A stretch of DNA of 64,000 bases from an uncultured Bacteroidia bacterium (GTDB lineage Bacteria; Bacteroidota; Bacteroidia; Bacteroidales; UBA932), in the NCBI GenBank assembly GCA_902768985.1, contig CACXNA010000016.1, forward strand, positions 62,001 to 126,000. Reading direction: 5' to 3'. Shown in pieces: positions 51,117 through 58,875 of this stretch. Within the stretch, counting starts at the first letter, position 1. Each line of letters opens with the position of its first letter. The position numbers were made by a program, and so were the translations under genes. A model generated the notes under the pieces. It was not told the origin of the DNA. It saw only the letters and a list, made by a program, of their open reading frames with translations, and searched no databases.

Positions 51117-51150
51117 AAAAAAAGGGGCTCGGAATTTCCGAGCCCCTTTT
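51117..51150. terminator. Bidirectional intrinsic terminator
   Basis: A-rich stretch (51117-51123), 11-bp perfect stem GGGGCTCGGAA (51124-51134) / TTCCGAGCCCC (51136-51146), then TTTT. It works in both directions and serves the convergent ppdK and DUF389 genes. Confidence 0.93.
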
Positions 51151-51169
51151 CTTATTTAATGGATGATGG

Positions 51170-52507
51170 TTACTTGTTGATGACGGTGACGTCGTCGATG
51201 CCCAGGCGGACGCGGAGCCACTGCTCGATGCGCTCGCGTTCGTCGTCCTGCAGCGGCTGGGTGCTGCGGACGATGGCCACGATGGCGGCCGCTGCCTTGC
51301 CGTCGGCGGTTTTCACGCGCTGGCCGCGGGTGAGCGTGACCTCGGTCACGCCGTCATACTGCGCGGCGATCTCGCGGGTGATCAGCTCGGAGGGCAGCTG
51401 CTGCGCCTTGTAGAACTCGATGGCCGTCGAGAGCGAGTCGACCTGGCCGGTCAGGCGCCTGATCTCGTCGTTGTGGCTGTCGATCATGCTGCGGATGAGC
51501 TCCGATTCGGTCATCATCTCGTTCTGGAAGGCGGCGTCCTCGTGGATGACGATCTGGGCGCGCGTGATGCCCATCTCCTCGGCGTTGAGGAAGAGCCGCT
51601 CGCGGGCGGAAGACTCCAGCTTCTCGCCGGCCAGATACAGCTCGAGGGTGGAGGGCTTGGTCTCGATGTCGGTGTGGTAGTCGTAGATGAAGCTCTTGCC
51701 CAGGTTCTTGTTCTGTTGGACGAGGATACGCGCGTTGCGGGCGAAGTTGTTGTCCTTGATCATCTCGATGGCCGAGAGCACGCTCGGGACCAACAGGATG
51801 ATGAGGATCACGGTGATCCAGCGCGCGTTGCGGCGGCGCTTCACCTCATCCTCAGCCACGGGGGTAAAGTGCAGCAGGTAGCGCACCGACACGAAGGTCG
51901 CCAGGGTGATGAAGACGGTGTTGATGATGAAGAGGTAGAAGGCGCCGACGATGAAATGCCAGTCCAGGTGGGCAAAGCCATAGCCGACCGTACACAGCGG
52001 CGGCATGAGGGCGGTGGCGATGGCCACGCCCGGGATCACGGTGCCGCCCTTCTCCTTGCGGGAATTCTCCAGGATGCCGGCGAAGCCGCCGAACAGGGCG
52101 ATGAACACGTCGTAAAGCGTCGGATTCGTGCGCGCCAGCAGCTCCGTCTGCTGCTCCAGCTCGAGCGGCGAGACCAGGTAGAAGAGCGTCGAGGCGAGGA
52201 TGCTGATCACCACCATCACGGCGAAGTTCTTGAGCGCTTCCTTGACCAGCATGGTGTCGTTGGTGCCCAGGCCCAGGCCGAAGCCGAGGATCGGTCCCAT
52301 GACCGGGGAGATGAGCATGGCGCCGATGATCACCGGGATGGAATTGAGGTTCAGGCCCACCGACGCGATGATGATCGCGCACGCGAGAATATAGACGTTG
52401 GGGCCGCGGAAATGGATGCCGTTGCGGATGCTGACCGCCGCTGCGTCAACATCCACGTGGTCCCGCATATTGACCAGGATCCGGAGGAATCGGGTGAACT
52501 TGTTCAT
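51170..52507 (-). CDS. DUF389 membrane protein
   Basis: 445 residues from the ATG at 52507 (MNKFTRFLRILVNMRDHVDV). The DUF389/TIGR00341 core lies at about 35-250: VYILACAIIIASVGLNLNSI, GAMLISPVMGPILGFGLGLG, GVAIATALMPPLCTVGYGFA, with five to six transmembrane helices. The rest (about 260-445) is a soluble domain with coiled-coil potential and a final DERERIEQWLRVRLGIDDVT region. Function unknown in the family; it may be an uncharacterised channel or transporter. The open frame continues upstream only because the opposite strand is GC-rich coding DNA; the true start is set by the TATATTTG box at 52528-52535. Confidence 0.85.
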   Translation of the reverse strand: MNKFTRFLRILVNMRDHVDVDAAAVSIRNGIHFRGPNVYILACAIIIASVGLNLNSIPVIIGAMLISPVMGPILGFGLGLGTNDTMLVKEALKNFAVMVVISILASTLFYLVSPLELEQQTELLARTNPTLYDVFIALFGGFAGILENSRKEKGGTVIPGVAIATALMPPLCTVGYGFAHLDWHFIVGAFYLFIINTVFITLATFVSVRYLLHFTPVAEDEVKRRRNARWITVILIILLVPSVLSAIEMIKDNNFARNARILVQQNKNLGKSFIYDYHTDIETKPSTLELYLAGEKLESSARERLFLNAEEMGITRAQIVIHEDAAFQNEMMTESELIRSMIDSHNDEIRRLTGQVDSLSTAIEFYKAQQLPSELITREIAAQYDGVTEVTLTRGQRVKTADGKAAAAIVAIVRSTQPLQDDERERIEQWLRVRLGIDDVTVINK

Positions 52508-52527
52508 GTGGATTAGTCTTTGTCGTA

Positions 52528-52535
52528 CAAATATA
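52528..52535 (-). promoter_or_regulatory. -7 element of the DUF389 gene
   Basis: TATATTTG on the minus strand, 20 nt before the DUF389 ATG. An identical box faces the other way 13 bp off (52549-52556). Confidence 0.55.
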
Positions 52536-52548
52536 AGGATATAATTGT

Positions 52549-52556
52549 TATATTTG
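52549..52556 (+). promoter_or_regulatory. -7 element of the EF-hand membrane protein gene
   Basis: TATATTTG, 32 nt before the ATG at 52589. With the inverted copy at 52528-52535 it forms a divergent promoter pair. Confidence 0.55.
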
Positions 52557-52588
52557 TGGATACTGAATAACCAAAATAAACCCACAAT

Positions 52589-54814
52589 ATGGCAAAGAAA
52601 CAGACGAACGGCTATCCCTGGAAATTCTGCTCGCTGGGCGGAGTGGTCCGGGTGAACATCACGTCGGGCGAGGACATCGCCCACCTGGGCGAGTTGGACC
52701 AGAAACTCTGGACGGTCCTGAGCTGCCCGACGAAGGATCTGGAATTCGACGAGCAGACCCTGAAGCTGATCGATACCGACGGCGACGGGCGCGTGCACGT
52801 GCAGGAAGTCGTCGCCGCCGCGCAGTGGCTGACCTCCGTGGTGAAGGACAAGGACGCCATCCTGAAAGGGGAGCGCGTGCTGAAGCTCGACGGGATCAAT
52901 ACGGACTGCGAAGCCGGGCAGACGCTCCTCGCTTCCGCGAAGCACATCCTGCAGAACCTCGGCCTGGAGAAGGACGAGATCAGCGTGGAGGAGGCATCCG
53001 ACAGCGTGGCTATCTTCAAGGGTACGAAATTCAACGGCGACGGCATCATCACGCCCGTCTCCACGGACGACGAGGCGCTGAAGGCGCTCATCGCCACCAT
53101 CGCGGAGAAGGTCGGTTCTGCGACCGACCGCAGCGGCGAGGCCGGCGTCACGGCCGAGCACGTCGAGGCCTTCTACGCGGCCCTCGCGGACTACGCCGCC
53201 TGGCAGGACGCCGCCGAGGCTGACAAGAAGAATATTTTCCCGTACGGGGAGAACACCGCCGCGGCCCTGGCCGCCTGCGAGGCGGTCAAGGACAAGGTGG
53301 CCGACTACTTCATGCGCTGCAAGCTGATCCGCTTCGACGACGCCGTGGCGGGCGCCGTGGACGTGTCTGCCGACCGGGTCGGCGCCATCAGCGACAAGAA
53401 CCTCGCGACGCAGTCCGAGGAGATTGCGACCTACCCGCTGGCGCGGCCGACGAAGGAGGCCGTCCTGCCGTTCGACGCCGTCAACCCGGCCTGGCAGGCG
53501 CAGTTCGCCGCCGTCAAGGCCCTCGTGCTGGACGTCGATTTCCCGAAGGCGAAAGGCATCACGGAAGACCAGTGGCTGGAGGTGCTCGCGAAGTTCGGGC
53601 CCTACCAGGCCTGGGTGGCCGGCAAGAAGGGCGAGGCCGTGGAGGCCCTCGGGACCGAAGAGGTCCACGCCCTGCTGAAGGCGGACCGCAAGGCCGAGCT
53701 GCTCGCGCTGGTCGAGTCCGACAAGGCCCTCGAGGCGGAGTCGCTGGCCATCGACGACGTGAAGAAGCTGATGCTCTACTATCGCGATTTCGCGAAGCTG
53801 CTCCGCAACTACGTCCTCTTTACGGATTTCTATGGCCGCCGGGAGGGCTCCCGCGGCATCTTCGAGGTCGGCAAGCTCTACATCGACGAGCGCTGCTGCG
53901 ATCTCTGTATCCGGGTCTCCGACATGGGCGCCCACGCCGACATGCCCAAGCTCAGCGGCATGTTCCTGCTCTACTGCAAGTGTACGTCCAAGACGAAGGC
54001 TGAAACCATGGATATCGTGGCCGTGATGACCGACGGCAAGACCAGCGACCTGCGTCCCGGCAAGAACGGCCTGTTCTATGCACTGGACGGCAGCGACTGG
54101 GATGCCGTGATCACCAAGGTCGTGGAGAATCCGATCAACCTCAAGGAGGCTTTCTGGAGCCCCTACCGCAAGGTGGCGCGCTTCGTCTCCGAGAAGATCG
54201 ACAAGGCGGCGGCCGACAAGGACGCCGACGCGATGGCCAAGCTGACGGCGGCAGCCGACAGCAAGCCCGCGGAGGCCGCCAAGCAGCCGTTCGACATCGC
54301 CAAATACGCCGGTATCTTCGCCGCCGTCGGCATGGCCATCGGCGCCATCGGCGCGGCATTGGGCCTGATCGGGCAGTCACTCAAGGGGCTGACCTGGTGG
54401 CAGATCCTCGTGGTGATCGCCGCCGTGATGCTCATCATCTCCGGCCCGGCCTGCTTCATCGCCTGGCGCAAGCTGCGCAAGCGCAACCTGGGTCCCGTGC
54501 TCAACGCCAACGGCTGGGCCATCAACTCGCGCGTGCTCGTCAACATCCTCTTTGGCAAGACGCTCACCAGCGTGGCCAAATACCCGAAGCTCAAGCTCGC
54601 CGACCCGTACAAGAAGCGCACGCCCTGGTGGTGCAAGTGCCTGTACTGGCTGATTGCCCTGCTGATCGTCGCCTTCGGCGTCTGCTACTTCACCAACAAC
54701 CTGAAGTGGATGGGCATCGAGCGGAAGGCGAAGACCGAGCAGGTCGAAGAAGCCCCCGCCGCCGAGGAGGAAGCTCCTGCCGTCGAAGAAACCGCACAGG
54801 AAGCCGCAGAGTAG
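52589..54814 (+). CDS. Unrecognised EF-hand membrane protein
   Basis: I do not recognise this 741-residue protein. A canonical EF-hand loop is at residues 62-73 (DTDGDGRVHVQE: acidic at positions 1, 3, 5 and Glu at 12) and a degenerate one near 140-155 (KFNGDGIITPVSTDDE). Residues about 150-420 are Ala/Glu-rich and probably helical. A Cys cluster follows (ERCCDLC, then YCKC about 40 residues on). Three transmembrane helices lie at about 575-600, 610-630 and 690-705 (CLYWLIALLIVAFGVCYF), before a Glu/Ala-rich tail. The glycosyltransferase gene begins after one base, so the two are coupled. It could be a calcium-responsive membrane factor; that is inference. Confidence 0.75.
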   Translation: MAKKQTNGYPWKFCSLGGVVRVNITSGEDIAHLGELDQKLWTVLSCPTKDLEFDEQTLKLIDTDGDGRVHVQEVVAAAQWLTSVVKDKDAILKGERVLKLDGINTDCEAGQTLLASAKHILQNLGLEKDEISVEEASDSVAIFKGTKFNGDGIITPVSTDDEALKALIATIAEKVGSATDRSGEAGVTAEHVEAFYAALADYAAWQDAAEADKKNIFPYGENTAAALAACEAVKDKVADYFMRCKLIRFDDAVAGAVDVSADRVGAISDKNLATQSEEIATYPLARPTKEAVLPFDAVNPAWQAQFAAVKALVLDVDFPKAKGITEDQWLEVLAKFGPYQAWVAGKKGEAVEALGTEEVHALLKADRKAELLALVESDKALEAESLAIDDVKKLMLYYRDFAKLLRNYVLFTDFYGRREGSRGIFEVGKLYIDERCCDLCIRVSDMGAHADMPKLSGMFLLYCKCTSKTKAETMDIVAVMTDGKTSDLRPGKNGLFYALDGSDWDAVITKVVENPINLKEAFWSPYRKVARFVSEKIDKAAADKDADAMAKLTAAADSKPAEAAKQPFDIAKYAGIFAAVGMAIGAIGAALGLIGQSLKGLTWWQILVVIAAVMLIISGPACFIAWRKLRKRNLGPVLNANGWAINSRVLVNILFGKTLTSVAKYPKLKLADPYKKRTPWWCKCLYWLIALLIVAFGVCYFTNNLKWMGIERKAKTEQVEEAPAAEEEAPAVEETAQEAAE

Positions 54815-54815
54815 T

Positions 54816-56018
54816 ATGGCCAAACCGACCGTATTCAATCCGGACAAGGCCAATGTCGGCCTCTTCTGCGAGGTGTTCCCGCCCGTGATGGACGGCGTGT
54901 CCGTCTGCATGGAGAACTATGCCTACTGGCTGCAGAAGAAAGTTGGCGGCGTGGCCGTGGTCACGCCCCACGTCCCGAAGGCGGACTACAGCGTGCATGA
55001 GTATAAGGTCTTCGACTACATGTCCATTCCGGTGCCCAAGCGGCGCCCGTACATGACCGGCATTGCGGCGTTCGACCCGACCTACCTGGCCAAGATCGCC
55101 ACGACGCGCTTCAAGATCGTGCACGCGCATACGCCTTTCTCCGCCGGTTCGGCGGCGCTGAGCATCTCCCGCGCGCAGAAAATTCCGCTCGTGGCCACGT
55201 TCCATTCCAAGTACCGTGACGACTTCAGCAAGATCCTGCCGAAGCTGGTCGTGGATATGATGATCGATTCCGTCGTGGACTTCTTCGAGCGCGCCGACCT
55301 GGTCTGGGTGCCGCAGGAGTCCGTGATCGACGTGATCCGCGAGTATGGCTACAAGGGCCACGTGGAGGTGATGGACAACGGCTCCGACCTCGTGGCGGAC
55401 TATCCCGAGAAATACTTCGTGGAGGCCCGGCAGCGGCTGGGCATCGCCCCGGAGGAGTTCGTGCTGCTCTTCGTCGGCCAGCACGTCTGGCAGAAGAACC
55501 CGCAGCTGACCATCGAGGCGCTCTCGCGCCTGGAGGACGTTCCTTTCAAGATGTTCTTTGTCGGCAACGGCTATGCCGCCGAGGAGATGAAGGCCATGGT
55601 CAGCGAGAAGGGCCTGGACGGCAAGGTGACCTTCGTGGGCACCATCACCGACCGGGCGAAGATCGTCGATTACTACGCCGCCTCCGACCTGTTCGTCTTC
55701 CCGTCGCTCTACGACAACGCGCCGCTCGTCGTACGCGAAGCGGCGGCCCTGCATACGCCTTCCGTGATGGCCATCGGCTCCACGGCCGCGACCATCCTCC
55801 AGGATGGGGAGAACGGCTTCCTCGTGGAGAACGATCCGGATAAACTGGCGCAGCTGCTGCGCGAGCTGATTCATGATCCTGAGCGCGTGCATCGCGTGGG
55901 CGTGCAGGCGTCCAAGACCATCGTCCGCTCGTGGGAAGACTGTGTGGAAGAAGTGATCGACCGCTACAATGCGCTGCTGCGCAGCCGCGGCCTGCCGCTC
56001 ATCGAACGTCCAGCGTAG
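54816..56018 (+). CDS. Glycosyltransferase family 4 protein
   Basis: GT-B retaining glycosyltransferase of 400 residues. N-terminal Rossmann domain with GLFCEVFPPVMDGVSVCMEN and VHAHTPFSAGSAALSISRAQ; C-terminal nucleotide-sugar domain LLFVGQHVWQKNPQLTIEAL, ending DLFVFPSLYDNAPLVVREAA, the E-x7-E-type acceptor. The pattern resembles lipid-linked glucosyl/mannosyltransferases such as diacylglycerol glucosyltransferases; the exact acceptor is unknown. It starts one base after the EF-hand membrane protein, and its last 20 bp overlap the convergent gene. Confidence 0.9.
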   Translation: MAKPTVFNPDKANVGLFCEVFPPVMDGVSVCMENYAYWLQKKVGGVAVVTPHVPKADYSVHEYKVFDYMSIPVPKRRPYMTGIAAFDPTYLAKIATTRFKIVHAHTPFSAGSAALSISRAQKIPLVATFHSKYRDDFSKILPKLVVDMMIDSVVDFFERADLVWVPQESVIDVIREYGYKGHVEVMDNGSDLVADYPEKYFVEARQRLGIAPEEFVLLFVGQHVWQKNPQLTIEALSRLEDVPFKMFFVGNGYAAEEMKAMVSEKGLDGKVTFVGTITDRAKIVDYYAASDLFVFPSLYDNAPLVVREAAALHTPSVMAIGSTAATILQDGENGFLVENDPDKLAQLLRELIHDPERVHRVGVQASKTIVRSWEDCVEEVIDRYNALLRSRGLPLIERPA

Positions 56019-57687
56019 CCTGCGCCGAGACGGCCTCGCCCCGGGCGCTCAGCCCTTCCGCAACCACTTCGAAACGTCCGCTGTAGGCGGGCGTTTTGCA
56101 TTCCAGCTCCACGCTCTCGCCCGGGGCGAGGGTCAGCAGCGGATGCCAGTAGAGCGTCTGTCGGTAGTCCGGGTAGTCGCTGCCGGCGCGGGTGCAGGTG
56201 TAGGCCATGGGCAGGGCGCAGCCCTGGAAGTCCGCGATGCGGACCTGGCTGTCGAACTGCATCGAAGGGAGCGTACCCTTGTAGGTGACGAAATTCGCCA
56301 CGCCCGGGAAGCTCCGGATGCCAAGCAGGTAGTTGTCCGTGTAGATGTCGATGGATTTCACCAGCAGCGGGTCGTAGTCGAGGATCTTCGCGTGGTCGAG
56401 GACCGGGATGCCGTCCAGCAGGACGAGGGCGCTTCCGCGCGGGAAGTAGTAGTTGCCCAGGTAGTCCGGCAGCCAGACCTGGAGGCCCCGCGTGCCGTTC
56501 ATGCGCCGCACGCGCATCTCCGGGATGAATTCGATGAAGAGCTCCTCCATGACGGGGAAGCGGGTGTAGTCGTCGAGGGTGTAGCGCGTGCGATCACGCT
56601 CGTCGAAGATGCGGTGCATCCGGGCGGGCAGGGCCGCGTAGAGGGTGTCGGCGTCGAAATTCTTCTCCAGCTGCATGCCCAGGCCCCGCAGCTCGAGCTG
56701 GCTGGCCCAGCCGGCATACAGCGGCAGCGCCGGGACGTCGCCGGCGGGCAGGTTGCGGAAGGGGCTGATCAGCTCCAGATGGCAGGCCTGGTCGGGTTCG
56801 AGGCCTTCGATTTCCAGAAAGACTTCCCGGTCGCCGTAGATGTTGGAGGTGAAGAAGGTGACCGTGCCGTCTGCGGCGATGGATTCGGTATAGACGTTCT
56901 CGCCGGAGCCCGGCGAGGAGATGAAGGCGTACTTTTCGGTGAGCGTGCCGGCGGGGAGGTTGTCCGCACCCACGACGCGGGCGCGGATGATCTCGCCCTC
57001 GTATTCGGGCACGACGCTCTCGTCGAAGCCCCGGGCGGCGGGCAGGGCGCGGACTTCGCGGACGAAGTCGGCGATGTGCTTGCCCTGCGGCGCAGGGATG
57101 CCGTCGTCGTGGCGGACGCTGAGGCTGAAGCTGACGGCCTCCGCGCCGTCGTTGGTCAGGCGGATGCGCGTGGAGCCGGCGGGCGCGGCGCTGCCGGCGT
57201 CGAGGCGCAGCGCGCCAGTCGCCGGGGTGGCCGCCGGGGCGGCGGGAGCCTCCGGGACAATCTGGACGCCGCCTTCGACGCGGTCGGTGCTGAAGGTGTT
57301 GAAGACGGACAGCGTCCGGACGCCGGAGAGCGGGTCGAAGCCCTCCTCCGAGGCGCCCAGCTGGGTGTAGGCCAGGAGCTTGTAGTTGCCGGTGGGCAGG
57401 GTGGTCGGCAGGGCCAGGAAGCCTGCGCCGCGACCGCCGTCCAGGGCGATCTTGGCCGTCTGGACCATGCCGGAGGCGGAATGGAGCTCTACGTAGGCCG
57501 TTTTGCTGAAGGCGGAGAGCTGACCGGTTCCTGCATCCAGGCACCAGGCGGACAGCCAGACCCGGTCGCCGGCCACGTAGACCTCGCGGTCCGTGGAGAG
57601 GTACACGCGCTCACGCAGCCGCTCCGCACCCTGGAGGGTCAGCAGCGGCAGCAGGAAGAGGATATATATCAATAAGAACTTTTTCAT
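55999..57687 (-). CDS. Secreted beta-rich protein of the TonB-receptor operon
   Basis: 562 residues: signal peptide FLLIYILFLLPLLTLQGAE, then a macroglobulin/MG2-like domain (LSTDREVYVAGDRVWLSAWC), further beta domains, and a C-terminal region with a plug-like feature (PRGSALVLLDGIPVLDHAKI, VKSIDIYTDNYLLGIRSFPG). Similar proteins occur next to TonB-dependent receptors with DUF4249 partners in Bacteroidota. Probably periplasmic or surface-exposed; function unknown. Last gene of the operon; start 9 bp after the DUF4249 gene. Confidence 0.75.
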   Translation of the reverse strand: MKKFLLIYILFLLPLLTLQGAERLRERVYLSTDREVYVAGDRVWLSAWCLDAGTGQLSAFSKTAYVELHSASGMVQTAKIALDGGRGAGFLALPTTLPTGNYKLLAYTQLGASEEGFDPLSGVRTLSVFNTFSTDRVEGGVQIVPEAPAAPAATPATGALRLDAGSAAPAGSTRIRLTNDGAEAVSFSLSVRHDDGIPAPQGKHIADFVREVRALPAARGFDESVVPEYEGEIIRARVVGADNLPAGTLTEKYAFISSPGSGENVYTESIAADGTVTFFTSNIYGDREVFLEIEGLEPDQACHLELISPFRNLPAGDVPALPLYAGWASQLELRGLGMQLEKNFDADTLYAALPARMHRIFDERDRTRYTLDDYTRFPVMEELFIEFIPEMRVRRMNGTRGLQVWLPDYLGNYYFPRGSALVLLDGIPVLDHAKILDYDPLLVKSIDIYTDNYLLGIRSFPGVANFVTYKGTLPSMQFDSQVRIADFQGCALPMAYTCTRAGSDYPDYRQTLYWHPLLTLAPGESVELECKTPAYSGRFEVVAEGLSARGEAVSAQATLDVR

Positions 57688-57696
57688 ACGGGTGCT

Positions 57697-58875
57697 TTAT
57701 CTGTGGTCGTTCGGCCAGTCTTCGGGTTTGGTCTTGGTGCCGCCCAGCTGGCGGCAGTCGATGCAAATGTTCAGGGCCCACATGTAGTGGGTCGGCTCCA
57801 GACCCCCGGTTTCGTAGATGGCCTGGTAGGGGAGATAGCCATGCTTATACCAGTAGTCCATGGAGTCCAGCTGGTTGACGGAGACCTTCTCGTCGAAGCG
57901 CTCAAAGAGCTTGCCCGGCACGTAGTAGCCGGCCACGCTGTTGTCATAGTACATCGAGGCCTCGGCCTGGACGGCGGCGTTGAGGTAGCCCATCACCTGG
58001 ACCGTCGGGTCCGAGATGCAGTGCACGTTGCTCGCCATCTCGCTGGGCGTCGGGGAGAAGATGGATCCCTGCCCCTCGGAATTCTGCTGCATGTTGTACC
58101 AGTAGTTGTAGGCGTTCTCGCTCATGCCCTCCAACTTAACATCGATGCGGTACATCACCTGCAGGCGCTTGTTGTCCAGGGGGATGGTGTAGAAGGCCAG
58201 CTCCTCGAAGCGGTCCTCCGTCTGGTTGGCCGTCGAGAAGATGTTGATCTGGGAGGAGTTGGCGGAATTCCAACAGTAATACAGGGTGGCCCCCTCGTAG
58301 TAGTCGACCTGCTTCAGCTGCGGCTTGTACTCGAACCAGGTGGGGATGTCGCTGTGGTATTCCCAGGTCTCGGAGAAGCTCCAGCGGAAGTGGTGCGAGC
58401 CGTTGCAGTGCATGCTCAGGCCGATCCAGAGTTCGCCGTAGTCCGGATGGTGGCTGTAGGTGAGGCCGTCGATCGTCGGCGCGGGCATCGGGGTCAGCCA
58501 GTCGGACTCGAAGATGTTGGCGGTCTGTCCGCCTACGTTGTGCGTCTCCAGGTGGAGGCGGTAACGCTGGCCTTCCTTCAGCGAGCGGGTGTCGAAGGTC
58601 AGCTGGCTGGTGCCGCCACCCTCGATCCGGGTGCCGTCTTCGCCCTCGACGTAACCGGTGGCGAGGACGGGAGCCGTTTCGCTGTCCTCCGTGCCGAAGG
58701 GGCGCACATAACTCAGGTTGACCTGGGTGATGCCGCCGACGTGGATGTCGCCCTCGACGACGAGGGGCAGTTCGCCGTCCTGCTTGAGATCAACCTCGTA
58801 CGGATACACACAGGCGGCTGCGGCAAGCAGCGTGGCGGCCAGGGCCGCGATGCGGGAAAGATATTTCGTAGCCAT
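57697..58875 (-). CDS. DUF4249 lipoprotein
   Basis: 392 residues. Lipoprotein signal with lipobox AAAC (Cys22), then the DUF4249 region (PYEVDLKQDGELPLVVEGDI, VNLSYVRPFGTEDSETAPVL), a beta-sandwich-like domain, and a C-terminal KTKPEDWPNDHR. DUF4249 proteins are found next to carboxypeptidase-regulatory TonB-dependent receptors, suggesting a surface lipoprotein partner; the ligand is unknown. Overlaps the receptor gene by one base. Confidence 0.88.
   Translation of the reverse strand: MATKYLSRIAALAATLLAAAACVYPYEVDLKQDGELPLVVEGDIHVGGITQVNLSYVRPFGTEDSETAPVLATGYVEGEDGTRIEGGGTSQLTFDTRSLKEGQRYRLHLETHNVGGQTANIFESDWLTPMPAPTIDGLTYSHHPDYGELWIGLSMHCNGSHHFRWSFSETWEYHSDIPTWFEYKPQLKQVDYYEGATLYYCWNSANSSQINIFSTANQTEDRFEELAFYTIPLDNKRLQVMYRIDVKLEGMSENAYNYWYNMQQNSEGQGSIFSPTPSEMASNVHCISDPTVQVMGYLNAAVQAEASMYYDNSVAGYYVPGKLFERFDEKVSVNQLDSMDYWYKHGYLPYQAIYETGGLEPTHYMWALNICIDCRQLGGTKTKPEDWPNDHR

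Noticed and set aside
48272-51118. A minus-strand open frame of 948 codons opposite ppdK
   Set aside because: Shadow of ppdK, with His/Leu/Asp/Gly-rich composition and no motif; ppdK on the plus strand is complete and unmistakable.
52508-53935. An N-terminal extension of the DUF389 protein to 921 residues
   Set aside because: The extra 476 residues are antisense to the EF-hand protein gene; the TATATTTG box and conserved start at 52507 fix the real start.
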